Part shown: positions 1-52,145 of the stretch, piece by piece
How the letters are laid out: every line of letters begins with the position of its first letter
Position numbering within the stretch: the stretch's first letter is position 1
NCBI GenBank assembly: GCA_037179515.1
Contig: JAXCGZ010000126.1
Span: 55,001 to 119,000, forward strand
Source: Halocaridina rubra
Taxonomy: Eukaryota > Arthropoda > Malacostraca > Decapoda > Atyidae
Length of the DNA: 64,000 bases
Direction: 5' to 3'
Program-made: the position numbers and the translations under genes
Notes under the pieces: generated by a model
What the model was told of the DNA's origin: nothing
Seen by the model: the letters and a program-made list of their open reading frames with translations, nothing else
Databases searched by the model: none

Positions 1-3889
<3,889 letters not shown>

Positions 3890-4371
3890 TCTAACCTATT
3901 CTATTCTACTCTACTTATTTATTCTATTTTTCTTTTTATGATATTTCTAATAAACACTAATCTATTCATACCCACCCTACCTCTGTCATATGTCTATCTA
4001 ATCTACATTTGAAGGTGTCTAAGGTATTGGCATTTATTATCCTACTAGGAATACTCTATGGTATTACCAAGCCAATTTTCACTTTCCCTTCTGAACCTAA
4101 ATTTATCAAGATTAAATCCAATTACCCAGTACGAGTTTTGGTTTGATCATGAATTTTTAAAACTGTATTGATATCACCCTTGTTAATCCCTTTAAACCAT
4201 TTATACACCTCAATCATATCCCCCCTAACTCTGTGCCTCTCTAGAGAATGTAGATTAAGTTTTTTTAATCTGTCATATGGTAGATTTAGGCATTGCATAA
4301 TTAATTTTTTTTTTCGTTTTTTAGTCTTGCTTTGGTTATTTATAATTCTTATTTTATCTTTATATACATTT
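3890..4371 (-). pseudogene. LINE 3' fragment (CR1/L2-like ORF2 C-terminus)
   Basis: On the - strand the reading includes LNLHSLERHRVRGDMIEVYK and WFKGINKG, then, in shifted frames, ENWLGNTIEYS and NANTLDTFKCRLDRHM. The big LINE at 27170-29992 has the equivalent LDLPSLEARRVRGDMVTVFK near its C-terminus, so this is the ORF2 tail of a related but different non-LTR retrotransposon. It is 5'-truncated and frameshifted, and joins an F2 fragment at about 4372. Confidence 0.8.
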
Positions 4372-4884
<513 letters not shown>

Positions 4885-5166
4885 TCACCTCTGTTTTTAC
4901 ATGAGTTTAGATTATGCGAATTTGGAATGACGCATATACTCAATCATAATAAATTAATTCAAATTACATGAATAACATGAGCGAGAAAACACGTGGTGCA
5001 GTTTAGAGACTAAGCGCTCGCCTCGTTTCCAGTTTCCTGCCATGCGGCCATGTGCTTCTGTCTCCCTTCACCCAATATGCCGTGTGCATATAGCGCTTGT
5101 TCTAACTGTTGTTATGGTAAACTTTGTTTTTCCTGTGCTTGTTTGTGATATTTTTATTCATCTATC

Positions 5167-5330
5167 ATGGTCAGTAAATGCCCAGCAAAAGATTGTGGAT
5201 GTGCTCTCGCTCCCAATAGAGTGAGAAAGTCTATAAACCTGAGTTGAAACTGCAAGTGTTGGCCCGTTATTTGCACCAGAAATGGAGTTCAATTTCTTTT
5301 ATTTCACAAAGAAAACTATTATAAAAATGC
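5167..5330 (+). pseudogene. CENP-B/Tigger-like transposase N-terminal relic
   Basis: The ATG at 5167 opens MVSKCPAKDCGCALAPN, then RVRKSIN. After a one-base shift the next frame continues ELKLQVLARYLHQKWSS. A basic N-terminus followed by a KLQVL-type first helix is typical of pogo/CENP-B transposases. The family differs from the copies in T1, T3 and T4. No terminal repeats were identified, and chance similarity cannot be excluded for so short a piece. Confidence 0.5.
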
Positions 5331-5450
5331 AGTTTTATTATTGTAAGAGAATAATCCCTTCTTCTAAAAATTTACCGTGTCAACACTGTTTCCTTATAAG
5401 TGTAGAAGATCAACAGCTCTTGAAGCTTTTCTTTATTTATCTATTTTTAG

Positions 5451-5593
5451 CAAGATGATATCAAAGCTGATGCAGCCAAATACCTCCCTGAGATATCTGC
5501 AGTCTTAAATCGTGTACCTCGCCAGATGTTGTTAATATTCAAGACAAATGATTTGCTTCGTGGGATTGAATTCTCCCTTAACACTCAGGATAG
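5451..5593 (+). CDS. ADCK1: ADCK1-like kinase, penultimate coding exon
   Basis: The exon follows a T-rich acceptor ending in AG and reads QDDIKADAAKYLPEISAVL, then NRVPRQMLLIFKTNDLLRGI and EFSLNTQD. It ends before GTAGTT with two bases of a split codon. The RQMLLI(F/L)KTNDLLRGIE block is strongly characteristic of the C-terminal part of animal ADCK1, an ABC1/COQ8-family atypical kinase of mitochondria. It lies after the kinase motifs, so no catalytic residues are in the window. Earlier exons were not found in 1-5450, which is mostly transposon debris, and probably lie to the left of the window. Confidence 0.88.
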
Positions 5594-6032
5594 GTAGTTA
5601 TTTCTAATATAAATTTTTCTTTTTAGGAAAATATTTCCCTTTAAGAATAAGTAAATTCCTTTTATATTGATGCTGCTTTCCATAATGGCACTTGTGGGAT
5701 ATTTAATTTAAGCTTATGAATAATATAAAAAGAATTCCCACTTACCAATTTTTTATTACTGATTATCAGTAGAAACAATATCATATACATGATATGTCAT
5801 TACTTTCAGTAACATAGTTTTTAGTTGAAGTAAAATGAAAATATAGCTTTTGTATGAATTTCCAGCTAGAGTAATAAATAAGCATATGCTTTGTTCCTTT
5901 TTTCTTTTTGTTTTTGTGTGTAGTAATATGTGATAAAGCTTGCTGGCGATGGAGATATTGGAAAGAGTAAGGTATACTATGGGTGCTCCTCCAATTAAAT
6001 ACCCTTTGTAATTAATATTTTGCTCTACACAG

Positions 6033-6267
6033 CATGAAATCCTTCATCACGATGTCACGGTGTTGTATCAAGTGTGTTTTCTCTCATCAGCGTCTACTGT
6101 GCAATTCATTGGTGTGCACTCTGCTCGCCAACATTTCCGAAATGTGGGAACAGTTAAAGATTTCAATTTATACAGTATATCTGTGGTACCTTAGATCCAA
6201 TGTAAATCGATATATTCAGCATCATATGGTAAAAGGTCAAAATGAAGTGGCTCTAAAATTTTTATAG
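6033..6267 (+). CDS. ADCK1: ADCK1-like kinase, last coding exon
   Basis: The acceptor TGCTCTACACAG precedes C ATG AAA, which completes the split serine codon (AG plus C) from 5593. The reading continues SMKSFITMSRCCIKCVFSHQ, then ISEMWEQLKISIYTVYLWYL, and stops after VALKFL at 6267. ADCK1 proteins have SFLNMSRCCI at the same place, followed by a poorly conserved tail; the tail here fits only loosely. The 439-base intron is free of recognisable repeats. PAICS lies on the opposite strand downstream, so the genes converge. Confidence 0.82.
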
Positions 6268-6937
6268 CTTTTCTTAGTGGCGTACATAATAATAATTCTT
6301 TAGAAACCAATATCCTATTTGCATGATGTCATTACAGATTCCTCAGAATATAAGCAATTATGAATGATGTCACTTAATGATATACAAATCTTCTCTTCAG
6401 ATGTCTTTCTTCCATAGTGGAACTTATTGTACAATACAGCCCTTCACAAAAGACTTACTGTTTATCTGTATGCTGGTGTTGGCTATGTGACATTTGTTCA
6501 GAGTTGTGGATGAGGCTTTTTATTACTTTCTCTTACATTTAAGTCTTACATTGTAGATAATTATTTATTAAAGATAACGTTACTGTTAGTGAGACGAGAT
6601 TAGAATTCCATATGGAAGATCACATAATTATCATTAATTAGGATAATTGAAGGCAATGTTTCATTCTCATAAGCATATCAGAAAATTAGATGGAGGGGTC
6701 TATATAAGTGCCTTTGACAACTGTATATAGATTATTTCTAGTAGCTTTCATGAATTTAATGTTGTAGCTGTGTAAACATTATATAGATTGGAAGTGTATA
6801 TTAGGTATTAAAAAATTCTAAGAGCAATACTTATAAGTTTTAAGTATTAACCAAATCAATTTGTGGTGAATTAGTGCTTATCTCTTGAATGTTAAAATGT
6901 ACTATATTTGCAGGAAAGGTTGTTATACTCGACAATT

Positions 6938-7050
<113 letters not shown>

Positions 7051-8184
7051 AAGTTAAAGAGGTTATTAATGTCCAGCATAGAAGCTCCCTACTTACGAAC
7101 AACAGAGTTTAATATTAACAGATATGAACAAAAGCCTACTCATTACCTACCCATGTATTAATGTATGCATTACTGTGCTGTACTGTATTATTACATTATT
7201 ACTACTCTATTAAAATTCATTAGTACTGTTTACTTTGTTTTATGTTGTAGTCAAGTGTCTTTAGCATAAGTACTGAACAGCAGTGCATATGCAAGTACTT
7301 TACAGTACTTTTCTTTACATAAACATAAACTTACAAACAATTCTGCTTACTAATGGACTTCTGAAACTTAACTCGTTTGTAATATGGGGAGTGTCTGTAT
7401 GTCTCTATGCAGATATTGTATTAATTTTGTGTAATGTTCTCTTTAGAGGTTTCTGTATGGTGTTGGTTTATTTATTGTAATGTTTATAGAATTAGTTCTA
7501 GGATTCTGTTTGTTTACCTTTTGAATGTAGTGAGTATGTGGAAACTTGAGAGTTTCCGAATGTGTTAGACAGAGCTGTGGTTTTTGTATTGGTTTATATG
7601 GTTTTGTTAATGTTAATATAAGTAGTATTTTGTTTTGTCTTGTTTGTTGCATCATCTAAGGAGACTGCTAGTTTCCAAAGATATCATTATTCACTTGTTT
7701 TCTGTATCTGTTTTTGTTGTTGTTATTGATGTTCCGAAAGCTGTCTCGCCGAACAGCCCTGAATCACCCTTGGAGACCACTTCCAATCCCAGGCTCTCAC
7801 CCAGTTCCCAGGGAGTGAATGAAATGTTGGTGGTACATGTGGTGCAGTCTTCCATCATGTGTTTCCTGGGTTGCTATCAGTGTCTCCAGCTAAAAGGAGT
7901 CTCTGAGAAACGATCGCCAGAGTATTATTTCTTGATAAAAATTCACCCGGGCAACTGATGCCTCTCCCAGGTCTTCGTGCCCTGTTAGGGATTGGTTGTG
8001 GCACTCTGTCTCTTTTTTTTCTTTTTTTTCAGCTCTAGAGGGTGGACCTACATCAAATGTGCTGCCACTCCAGGTCCTTCCTAATATGACAGCAGTTGTT
8101 ACCTACTTTAGCTTTCTGTACTTTTTATACGTCATTATTATTATTGGGAATTGTGTTCCATGGAAGAAAGTCTATTTTTTATAC

Positions 8185-8330
8185 ATTTAAAACTAATGTT
8201 CCTCAGGGATTAGTGTTGGGTCCATTGTTATTCATAATAATATATTTTCTTAACATCTTTATTTTTATTGTATTGCTTGTAATGTTACCTTGATGATACT
8301 CAAGGATATAGACATTTTCGTCAGTGACCT
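8185..8330 (+). pseudogene. LINE reverse-transcriptase relic
   Basis: The + strand reads NVPQGLVLGPLLFIII near 8199-8250. This is the conserved (G/N)VPQGSVLGPLLF motif of non-LTR reverse transcriptases, followed by a degenerate stretch where the FADD box would be expected. Only this core is visible; the rest has decayed. Confidence 0.65.
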
Positions 8331-11300
8331 TATAAGGTATCACTAATTTTGCATGAAAGTAAGATATAGTTAACCTGTTGCAATCTATGGCAGTTAAAAA
8401 GAAACACGGAAATAGGGATGCACAATATAAGCTGTGAATGAACAGATTATTGGATTATTTATATATTTTTTCAGAGGCTTGTAAATTTATTGGAAGAAAT
8501 TTTTCTATCATCCTTCAAAAAGCAGATCCATCATCATTTCAGGGCCTAGTCCTCCATATCTCTAGGTCCTCTGTACTTAACTGTTTTTTCTGTCTGTCAT
8601 TTTCCTGTGTGACATTACCTCATCTCTGCCTTGTCCTTAACCTTTTTCTTTTCCTTCGTCTTGGTGTTTTCTCATACCCGGGCCTTTATTGATGAGGGCA
8701 GTTTTTGCCTGTCCCGGTGTCACACACACACACACAAAAAAACTACATGCACTGTCGAAAACTTGTAATTATTGCAATTGGATATTTCTGAGATATGAAA
8801 TCACATGCTCACCAGAGTGGACTGTTGCATCTTTCTGTAGTGAAGCCTCCTTATGTACCAATCACATAACTTTTTTAAGCATTTTTAAAGTTTTTCATAT
8901 TATTATCTTTGTTTAGATTCCCGTTTCTTATTATTATGTGATTGTTGTTCTGGTGGTAACTAATTTTGTACTATGACTGCAAAATTTATTAGGCATTCCC
9001 TTTTGTTACCTATAAGAAAGGATACTGTAACATTGGTATATTATGATCTTTATCTTTTAACAGAGAAGTCATTATACAAAAATTTCACTTAATGGCCTTT
9101 AGGATCTTAACTAGATTGCTGAGAGGCAGAACCCCTATATACTAGGTTTAGCTGCTTAATTTCTTTTTTTTTTCTAAGTATACAATAGGAGTAATGTTAG
9201 GGGCATGTCGTTAAGAACCTTTGTTTTCCAATGCAATTAAAGTTATTGCCAGTTGTTGGATGAATACTGTTGCAATATTCATTTTATAGACTGACTAGCA
9301 GTTTTGAGAAAGCTAACATGGTGTAACTGGAATTGTTACACCGAGAATGGCAATATCCAGTTCCTAGGCTTGACTCATAGATACATGGATGCTTAGGCAT
9401 TCTTTAGATGTGTGCAATTATTTTTTATCATTACTGCAAGGGGTCCCTGTAGTTTGTTGTTGGACTTAACAAATTGACACTAATTTTCCCTATAGAATTA
9501 ATGTAAATATGGTCTAATACGGACAGATCATCCTACACCCGCGCATTATTTTGATTACAAACCACTATCTGAGAAGTTATTCATACACATATGTGTATGT
9601 AAATTAAAAATAGCACTAAAGGTAATGAAAACACTAAAGAAATAATCATATAAAGGAAAACACTAAGTACATGTACCTGACAACAGCGATGCCTCGGCAC
9701 ACATAGGCAGCATACAATGGTTGGGGGAGGGGTAACTAAGCGGTAAAGGAGGCTGGAGTAAAGGAAGAGGCTGATGGTTAGGCAGGATCATCAAGCCATA
9801 GCCTCTTGAAGAATGAGTATTTTTTTTTTTTTATTGCCTATTTCTGGCGCAGAAACAGTGGGGAATATTTTTGCCTTTCCTCAATATTTTGACAACGAAA
9901 GAGTGAAACAACAAAGAATGGGGCAATGAACTGCTGGGACCCCCTGTACAGGGTATAGCACTTTAGTGCATAATGCCAGTGAAATACCTATACATATGAA
10001 AAATAATGCATGGTATTATTGATGAAGAGTGAGTGGAAGTGTAAAAATATAGAATGCCAGATGTAGAATGAGTGACAACACTATCATGTTATGTGACATT
10101 ACATATCTGACTTACAAATTCTCAAGAAAAGGCTGGTGGAAATTGGGAAATCCTGAATCATTATACAGTAATAAAAATTGCAGTCTTGGTTTCGTTCACT
10201 ACTTATTGCATGAAGTGTACAATATGTAAAAGTATGTAATACCACTTTCAGATTAATATTATCATTTGGTTGTAGGCATGCTACTGAGATTTGCAAAAAA
10301 GGAAGTATTAAATAGTTTTTCTTGAGTGTCAAAGTGTATTTACATCGTTTGTTAAAAGCTGTACATAAATGAAAAATTATGTTTATTTGGTCATATATGT
10401 ACATACCGAGCCTGCAGAGATTGTCTTCCGTGAAATTATTGTGATGATCGAGATGATGCTTAATATCATTTAATGTCAGTTTTAATTTAGCATTTAAAGT
10501 GGGTGTTGTTAGTTTTTTAACACCCCTGTACATGGGCTCTTGTAACAAATGCGTCAGTTGTACATCTGTGTGATGAAATGATATAGATGAGCTTTTCTGT
10601 GGTCCTAAAAGTTCTGTCCTCTTATCTTAGTTCACTCTTGACACCATATAAAAAGGGCCATTTAGTGGTTCCGTTTTCTGGTCCCAAGATAAACTTTCCG
10701 TTAATTCTGCTTATTACCTATACCTCTTGTGCTGTTCCCATTCCTATATCATGAGAATATGTAACTCATGGTTGCTCTCATGTTCCAATATTGAATTGGT
10801 TTAGAATGGGTTTGGCCTTTTGATTTAGCAAATTCCTAAAATTTAGCATTAGTCATCATTATAACATTTCTCAAAAAGGAAAAAAAAATTGTATGTGCAG
10901 TTTTGGCAGTTATAATTTTTTGCTGTAAAATTAATATAGTTTACTAGATATATCTCTCTTGTACAAGGTAATAATAACTCTTAGATGCTGTTACAAACTG
11001 TGATTTATGAAGTTTGATTTAAAAAAAAAAATGATGGTGCTATCATTCAGAAGGCTTATTGTACTGATGGTCTTCCTGTTAATGAATTATTGACCACAAA
11101 GAATGAAATACAGTGTAATGTTTACAATATGAAAAATGAAGTTAGTATGTAAGTGCTACGATTTTACAGTAGATATTAGTAATATATCATTAGAAAAATT
11201 TAAGAATTTGTTTAAATGTACCAGTGATGTATTATCAGGTGACATTTGATGCTCTACTTACATGGTGTAAATATATGACGAATCTTATGCAACATGATCG

Positions 11301-14300
11301 GTGCGTGTGCAAGGTATATACATAAGAATATCATATTAATGCTATACAGTGTATTCCTATGTAAAATAATTTCATAACATTTGAAAAGTTCTTAAAATTT
11401 GCACCAAAAAACATCCCTCATCCATACATAGCCTTTGGGACAATAAGTGAAAGCCTACGAACCCCATGGAATGATTAAAATGAAATTTTAGAAGTAAACT
11501 CCAGAAACACTGGAAAAAAACTAAGAGTACTTGGGATGTATGGGAGATCTGTTGGGAAAGCCTCTTTAAATGGACTCAAAACGTTTGAGGCCTTGAAGTG
11601 ATTTGGCACAATTAATGGCCTGACAATTCCACCAGTGAGACTGTTTACCCTCGTTGGAACATGCTGCCCTATCTACGTACCTCTTGGGAGTCTAAGAATC
11701 AATGTCACTGGAACTTGGATAAACTTCTTGCTACCATACAAACCTTTCATGTAGTAAAGAAGACACTACATGCCTTCAACAAAAAGGAGTCATAAAAATA
11801 AAAGATAAACTGTATAAAATAATTATATTGAGCATTTATATTCTCCATGAAATTTAAACCATCACCATAACATTCTTTTTATTTATCCATAGTTAAATTC
11901 ACCACTTACTATTAGCATATAACAACAACATTCACCAGTGTTAATGATTCACTCCCTTACATTTCTCAAATGACTCCCTTCTTACTTTCAATTACATGTA
12001 CTGTGCTTATATACTATTCATATTTTCAAAATATTAAGAGGCAGCAACTTTGATAAAGCTGGATTTTTTTTTTCTGAAAAAGTGGAGTGATTTTTTAACT
12101 AAAACAGTAAAGAATATGTGAAGCTTCCTCATGATAACAAGAAATGGATGATTCCAAATATGTTCTAACTACACTTTTATTATGAAGGTATGATGTAAAT
12201 TAATTTAATTTAAAGTCGATAACTCCACTTTCTCTTGCTACCAGTGAAAGGCCGTAGTTTCCTGAATGGAACTAAGCACAAGCACTTGCTGGGGTTGAAA
12301 ATACAGTTCTCATGGTTGACAAACTATCTCCCTTATTTGCTAACCAGATAAAAATGAATATAAGCATCAGATTATGAAAAATAGTCCAGTACAGACCCTC
12401 AAATGCCAAAGAAAATTTTAGTAATTCAGTTAAGCTGTCAAAAGAGGTCAGTAACAATTTAATAGCTATACAGTATTGCAAAAATATTGAGATTTATGAA
12501 ATTGGAATTCTCAGCCTGGTATAAAATGAGATGCAAGATTCTTCACTAAACCAAATTTATCTATATGCATTTTATTATAATGAAAGGTACTTACAGCATT
12601 ATTAGTAATGATAAACAAAAATTATATTTTCAGGCCATACAAAATTATTTTGCAATACTATGCTGAACAGTGTTACCGCTTAAGGCCAGCATATCTAAAT
12701 ATACTTATACCTGGGGGCTACAAAGAATGGTTATGAAATTCATATTACAAGGATTTTACAGTCAGGGTCGCAAGTGCTATTAAAAAAATATTTTTGACAC
12801 GTGATAAATTGTGACAATAAAAAAACCTCAAAATACTTGAAAAGGATGACTTTCTTGCTAGAAATTTTCATATTAAACCTAAAATCTACAATACTGCTAG
12901 CATTAGTTGCAATGAAAAATACGTTGTCAAGTACTCTTGTCTTGAAATCCTATAAATTTTCATTACAAATTTAAAAATAAATTGGGAGAAACGTCTTGCG
13001 TATCAGTGCTTTCCATGCTGTTCAGGTGAAAAATAAGAGCAAGATTCCTGGACAAATACTGGTCTTTAAAGCAGTTACACATTACCAAAAGTTAATATAT
13101 CTAGCAACACAGTTTTGTTCATATCAGCACCAAAGGAATGTATTACAAGTACACCTAACAGTTAAAGAGGGAGTTACCATAGAATTTCCGAAACAAAATC
13201 TAATACCGCTTGGCCATATATGAATGTTATAATCGTTGATATAATTGCTTTTCAACACATTAGGCAGAGGGTATGAGTTTCAAGTAGCTAATTGTTTCTA
13301 AGACTGGTAGACTAGTTTACTTTTAAAGGCAAGTAAAACAGTCACGAGAACTGTGAAGGACAAAGAATATACTTACCCTATATCAATATCAGACTTGCAT
13401 TGGTTACAAGAATAATTTAATATTTCACAACAACAATATATAGCCAACAGCTATTATAAAATCACTTCTTTATATTTATTTACTTATTCATTACCATTTC
13501 TGTTTAATGAAAACATTGTACAAGATCTAGCCTATTCTGGAAAGCATAAGTGCCATATTCCAAATTACATTTGCTAACTCCCATTCTTTCCATAAGAACT
13601 TGCATTCTTTGCATATATTTCACTTTCCTAGATGTGAAAACCTTTTCATAAATTAAGTATCATTCTCCTAGTTCATTCAACTTAATCACATTCTTGCCTA
13701 TATTTGCTTTTCCAATCAGTTATAAAAAAAATATTCTAGAGACACATGCTTCCTTATCCATATAAATCTTTTACAATATGCAGAAGGCTCTGCTGCTCCT
13801 AAACGTCAGCAAAATAAAAAACTAATACTTTTAATGATTCATAAAGGATTATATGAAACTTTCAATTTCCTATAATTCAAGAATATATGCTAAATCAAAC
13901 CAAATGATTAGTTGTATTATAATTTCTGCTGTTCAAAGACAATAATTAAAAACTCAACCCAAGAATTTGCTGATCGTAAATTCTAGAAATGCACCTAACA
14001 CAAAATGGTCTCATTATCCCAGGAACTCTTCAGAACTTGAAAAAAAAATAAAAATAAAGCCAAGTGAAACATCAAACCTCCTCCCAAAAACAGCCATTAT
14101 ATTGATAGGGAGTCTGATTCCAGCACAATTCACATGTGGACGCAAGAATGCCGATTTTACACTGCAACAATTATTTCCAGTCTGACCTAATTTCGTAACA
14201 GCAGGCGTTATGTTCCCTGACACTTGTATCAAAGCAATAACAATGGATATGTATAATATTCTGAAATTAGAATTTCATATACAGTATTTATAAAATTTTA

Positions 14301-14651
14301 TAAACAATATACTTTAACAAATGCAAAAACATTGTGACATAAATCTATCTAAATATTTTGAGTGCTGCTGAGACAGCACCCAAAGTAAAAGTGTCTTTCT
14401 TTTCTTACGCAACTATCCCAAAAAAGGATGTTTGTTTCACAGAGTATATTGTAGCCCTTGTAGACAAATTTATATATTTAAACCTGCTTCTCTACCTATA
14501 TCACCAGGCAAACATGATAGTCTCTCCAAGAAGACCATTTCCACTGTCTTAAAGAGAAAGTAGGGTAAAAAAAAAAAAAAAAAAATTATTCCTGCAGAAA
14601 TTCCAAACCACAGCCCAATCATATTGCTAAACAAATTAGAAATTTGACTTT

Positions 14652-47631
<32,980 letters not shown>

Positions 47632-47725
47632 CTGAAAATTACGAGCAAATAAATACAAAATACACAGTTTACCCAACTACCATCATTATTTCCTTAAAAT
47701 AAAAAATTAAAAAATTAAATATTAA

Positions 47726-48207
<482 letters not shown>

Positions 48208-49081
48208 AGTTCTTAGAATAATGTGAAGACAGGCTCTCACAAGTGCCGCGTGTTGCAATTTTCTCGTAAAGTAAAGAGTCATTTTCCATAAGAAACAATG
48301 ATAATGGGCATAGATACGTTCCACAACCATCCAGAGAGACACTATACCAAAGATATTAGAGAAGTAAAACATATTTCATATGTACATAACAAAGCAGAAA
48401 GACCTGTAGTTACACCATGCTCGCTTTTACCGCATTTTTTTTTTCATCAGCGAAATTGCAATAATGCCCCTAAAAAATAATAGTAAAAAAATACGAAATT
48501 TGCGAATAACGCCAATGCAAAAAAATTTGAAAAAAAAAAACATTCTCATTTTAGTAAAATATCGACCGCCTCGGAGGCACTTTTCCGCCATCCTTCTCCT
48601 CTTCTACCGCTTAATGTGATAGAATATTATGAAGATAATAGAAAAAAAGAATCAAGAACAAACAGCAAACAAATTTCCGACACAATATCATCAAGGAAAT
48701 AGTGTGCGAGGATGCATCAGTTGATACGCAAGTGGCAAAACGTTTGTGGATAGAGGTTCGTTCTCCCACATCCTCCTCCTCTTCTACCGCTTAATGCAAT
48801 CAAATATTATGAAGAAAATTGAAAAAAAAAAGCATTAAGAACAAACAGCAAACAAATTTTCGAAATAATATCGGCAGGGATATAGCGTGTGAGGGCGCAT
48901 CAGCTGATACGAAAGTGGCAAAATGTTTGCCAATAGAGGTTCGTTCTCCCGCATCCTCCTCCTCTTCTACCGCTTAATGTGATCGATTACAAAGAAAACT
49001 GAAAAAAAGCATTAAGAACAAACAGCAAACAAACTTTCGATACAATATCGTCATGGAAATAGCGTGTAGAGAATATATATA

Positions 49082-50226
49082 CACCTACTTCTCAGATTAA
49101 CGAGGAAATAGGTTCTAAGAAGTGACGAGTAAATGGAAAATCGCGTGAAAAAACTAGTAATTTTCCATAGGAAACAATGATAAAGGGCATAGCTCGCTCC
49201 ACAACCATCCATAGACACACTATAACAAACATATAAGATAAGTAAAACATATTTCATAAGTACATAACAAAGCAGAAAGACCTGTAGTTATTTATATTAA
49301 CATGCAAATAGTGTACAGTATATAGGATATACTGAGTTACTGTACAGTAAACAAATTAATGCACTCTATTATGCGGTTGGCAACAGGATTACACTGGGAC
49401 GTGCATGGTGGCCAGTGTTGCCAGATAAAGCGGATATTTTTATTTTCAAATGTATGGTACATTTTAAGATATATATTACTTACAAGATGGTAGTACTGTA
49501 ATTTAAATAAAAATGTACTTCATCTTTAAGATACTTGAGATACCTTACCAGCTTACATGTATATCAGCTGATGCACCCTCGCACGCTATTTCCCTAATGA
49601 TGTTATATCGAAAGTATGTTTGCTGTTTGTTCTTAAGGCTTTTTTTTCCATTATCTTCATAATATCCGATTACATTAAGCGGTAGAAGAGGAGGAGGATG
49701 CGGGAGAACGAACTTCTATTGGCAAACGTTTTGTCACACTTCCATATCAGCTGATGCATCCTCGCACCCTCTTACCCTCACGACATTATATCGAAAATTT
49801 GTTTGCTGTTTGTTCTTAATGCTTTTTTAAAATTTACTATGTAATATTCGATCGCATTAAGCGGTAGAAGAGGAGGATGTGGGAGAATAAACCTCTATCG
49901 CCAAAAGTTTTGCTACTTCCGTATCAGTTGATGCACCCTCGCACGCTATTTCCATGATGATGTTATATTGAAAATATGTTTGCTGTTTGTTCTTAATGAT
50001 TGTTTTCAATTTTGTTCATAATATCCAATGGCATTAAGCAGCAGAAAAGGAGGAGGATAGCGGAAAAGTGCCTCCGAGGCAGTTGATTTTTTACTAAAAT
50101 GAATTTTTTGTTTCGAATTTTTTTGCATGGGCGTTATTCGCGAATTTCGTACTTTTTAACTATTTTTTTGAGGGGCGTTATTGCAATTTGGCGGTTAAAA
50201 AAAACGTGGAAAAAAGGAACAAGTTG
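49082..50226 (+). mobile_element. F2 element nested in g (copy h)
   Basis: Starts CACCTACTTCTCAGATTAAC, ends GGAACAAGTTG, flanked by TA. Contains an extra module, GGCCAGTGTTGCCAG to AGCTTACATGTA (49411-49562). It is followed by about 2.7 satellite units and the right arm with GGGCGTTATTGCAATTTGGC. The extra module recurs inverted at 53815-54010. Confidence 0.87.
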
Positions 50227-50755
50227 TATTGCATTTAATTTTCCCCGCTATACGTTTTCTTTGTAACGAATTGTATAGTTTTCTTTTTCTCTCAGCTGAC
50301 TTTGTTTATGTTTAGATTTCGTGCAACACGGTCGATATGTAAAGAAGATAGAATAATGTTTAGAACAAAGGAATATTTATACTATAATCTTAAAAATTAG
50401 ATAAACCCCAAATAGAGTGAGTAAATAAATACAGAAGCGGCAAAACGTTTGCCGATAGAGGTTCTTTTTCCCGCATCCTCCTCCTCTTCTACCACTTAAT
50501 GTTAACGAATATTAAGAAGAAAATTTTAAAAAAAGCACTAACAACAAACAGCAAACACCTTTCGATATAATATCGTCAGGGAAATAGCGTGTGAGTGTGC
50601 ATCAGCTGATAAGGAGGCAGCAAAACGTTTTCATCCTCGTGCTCACCGCCACCATGCATGTCCCAGTGTACTGTATGCCTGTTGCCCACCGCATAATAGA
50701 GTACAGTACCCTATGTTAATTTCTTACTGTACAGTAAATCTCAATATCTTTTGTA

Positions 50756-52145
50756 CAGTGATCCTTCGCTGGATCGCGTTTCTTGGCTCGTGTTTTCACT
50801 GTACCACGTTTTTTTTTTTTTTTTTTTGGCAAATTATTATTTTTTTGGGGGGTATATGCAAAAATATTAAAATATTAAAAAAATAAAAATTTTCAGTATT
50901 TTCATTTTTTTTATTGTAAAAAACATATTTCATTATCTAATTGATAAAAAAAATTTTATTTCCCAGCCTACGAATAATAAAACAGTAAAAAACATAAATT
51001 TAGATATACGTACGTACAGGATAACTCACCGTATTGCATCATGCGAAATAGTGTCCGATAGCGTACATTGTATTGGGGTTGCAGCTACGTGAGCTAGCAT
51101 ATATATTTATATTTCCAGTAGTTTCATGATTTTATTGATAAAAAAACGTATGTCTTAGCCTAAGAATAATAAAACAGTAAAAAATAGTAAAAAACATAAA
51201 TACTAACAGTATTGCACCACGTAAAATACGATACCGGTATCAGCGTTTCGGAAACACAAAGGCTCTCACCAACGTGACCTAGTGAATTTTAAAATTTTCA
51301 TTATTTTATTGATAAAACTAAGTATTTCCTAGGCTAAGGATAATAAAACAGTAAAAATAGTAAAAAACATATATACAGTACTAACAGTATTGCACCATGT
51401 AAAATACGATACCTGTATCACGTTCGGAAAACGCAAAGGCTCTCACCTACGCGACCTAGTGAATATTAAAATTTTCATTATTTTATTGATAAAACAAGTA
51501 TTTCCGAGCCTAAGAATAATAAAACAGCAAAAAATAATAAAAAACATAAATACTAACAGTATTGCACCATGTACAATACGATACCGCTATCAGCGTTTCG
51601 GAAAACGAAAAGGCTCTCACCTACGTTGCATGCTGTTATTTATAAAGTAAAGGGTGTTTTTTTAACAGTGCAGGGAGGGTTTATACAGTACGTAAACGTA
51701 AAAATTATTGTAAAATACCTATGTACATGAGTATGTCACGTCATCATCACCTCATTCACGGTTAGTTTTCCTATCACTTTCATAAAAATTTAAGTTGCTT
51801 GCTGTTATTTATAAAGCAAAGGGTGTTTTTTTTAACAGTGCAGGGAGGGTTTATACAGTACGTAAACGTAAAAATAATTGTAAAATACCTATGTACATGA
51901 GTATGACATGTAATTACCACTTCATTCACCGTAATTTTATCTATCACTTTCATATAAATTTACGTTGCATGCTGTTATTTATGAAGTAAAGGATGGCTTG
52001 TTAACAGTACAGGGAGGGTTTATACAGTGTAAACGTAAAAATAAATTAAAATATCTATGTACATATAGGCTGATCCTACTCTGCGATATTCCTGTCTCGC
52101 GCCGGGTCCCGGAACTGAACCCTCGCGATAATGGAAGGAACACTG
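50756..52145 (+). mobile_element. Tigger/pogo-like element T9 inserted in F2-g
   Basis: Starts CAGTGATCCTTCGCTGG and ends GAAGGAACACTG; outside are TTTTGTA on the left and TATACTC on the right. It has four or five ~182-bp repeats and three subterminal units (51623, 51792, 51962) but no transposase fragment. F2-c at 4540 has the empty site. Confidence 0.95.

Noticed and set aside
10099..10548. 149-codon - strand frame in the ADCK1-PAICS intergenic region
   Set aside because: No motif or family resemblance, AT-rich, no recognisable exon borders; most likely chance or UTR. A protein search or RNA-seq would decide.
11390..11780. Possible coding relic on either strand
   Set aside because: Some frames are open for 60-90 codons, but no family was recognised and no splice borders fit.
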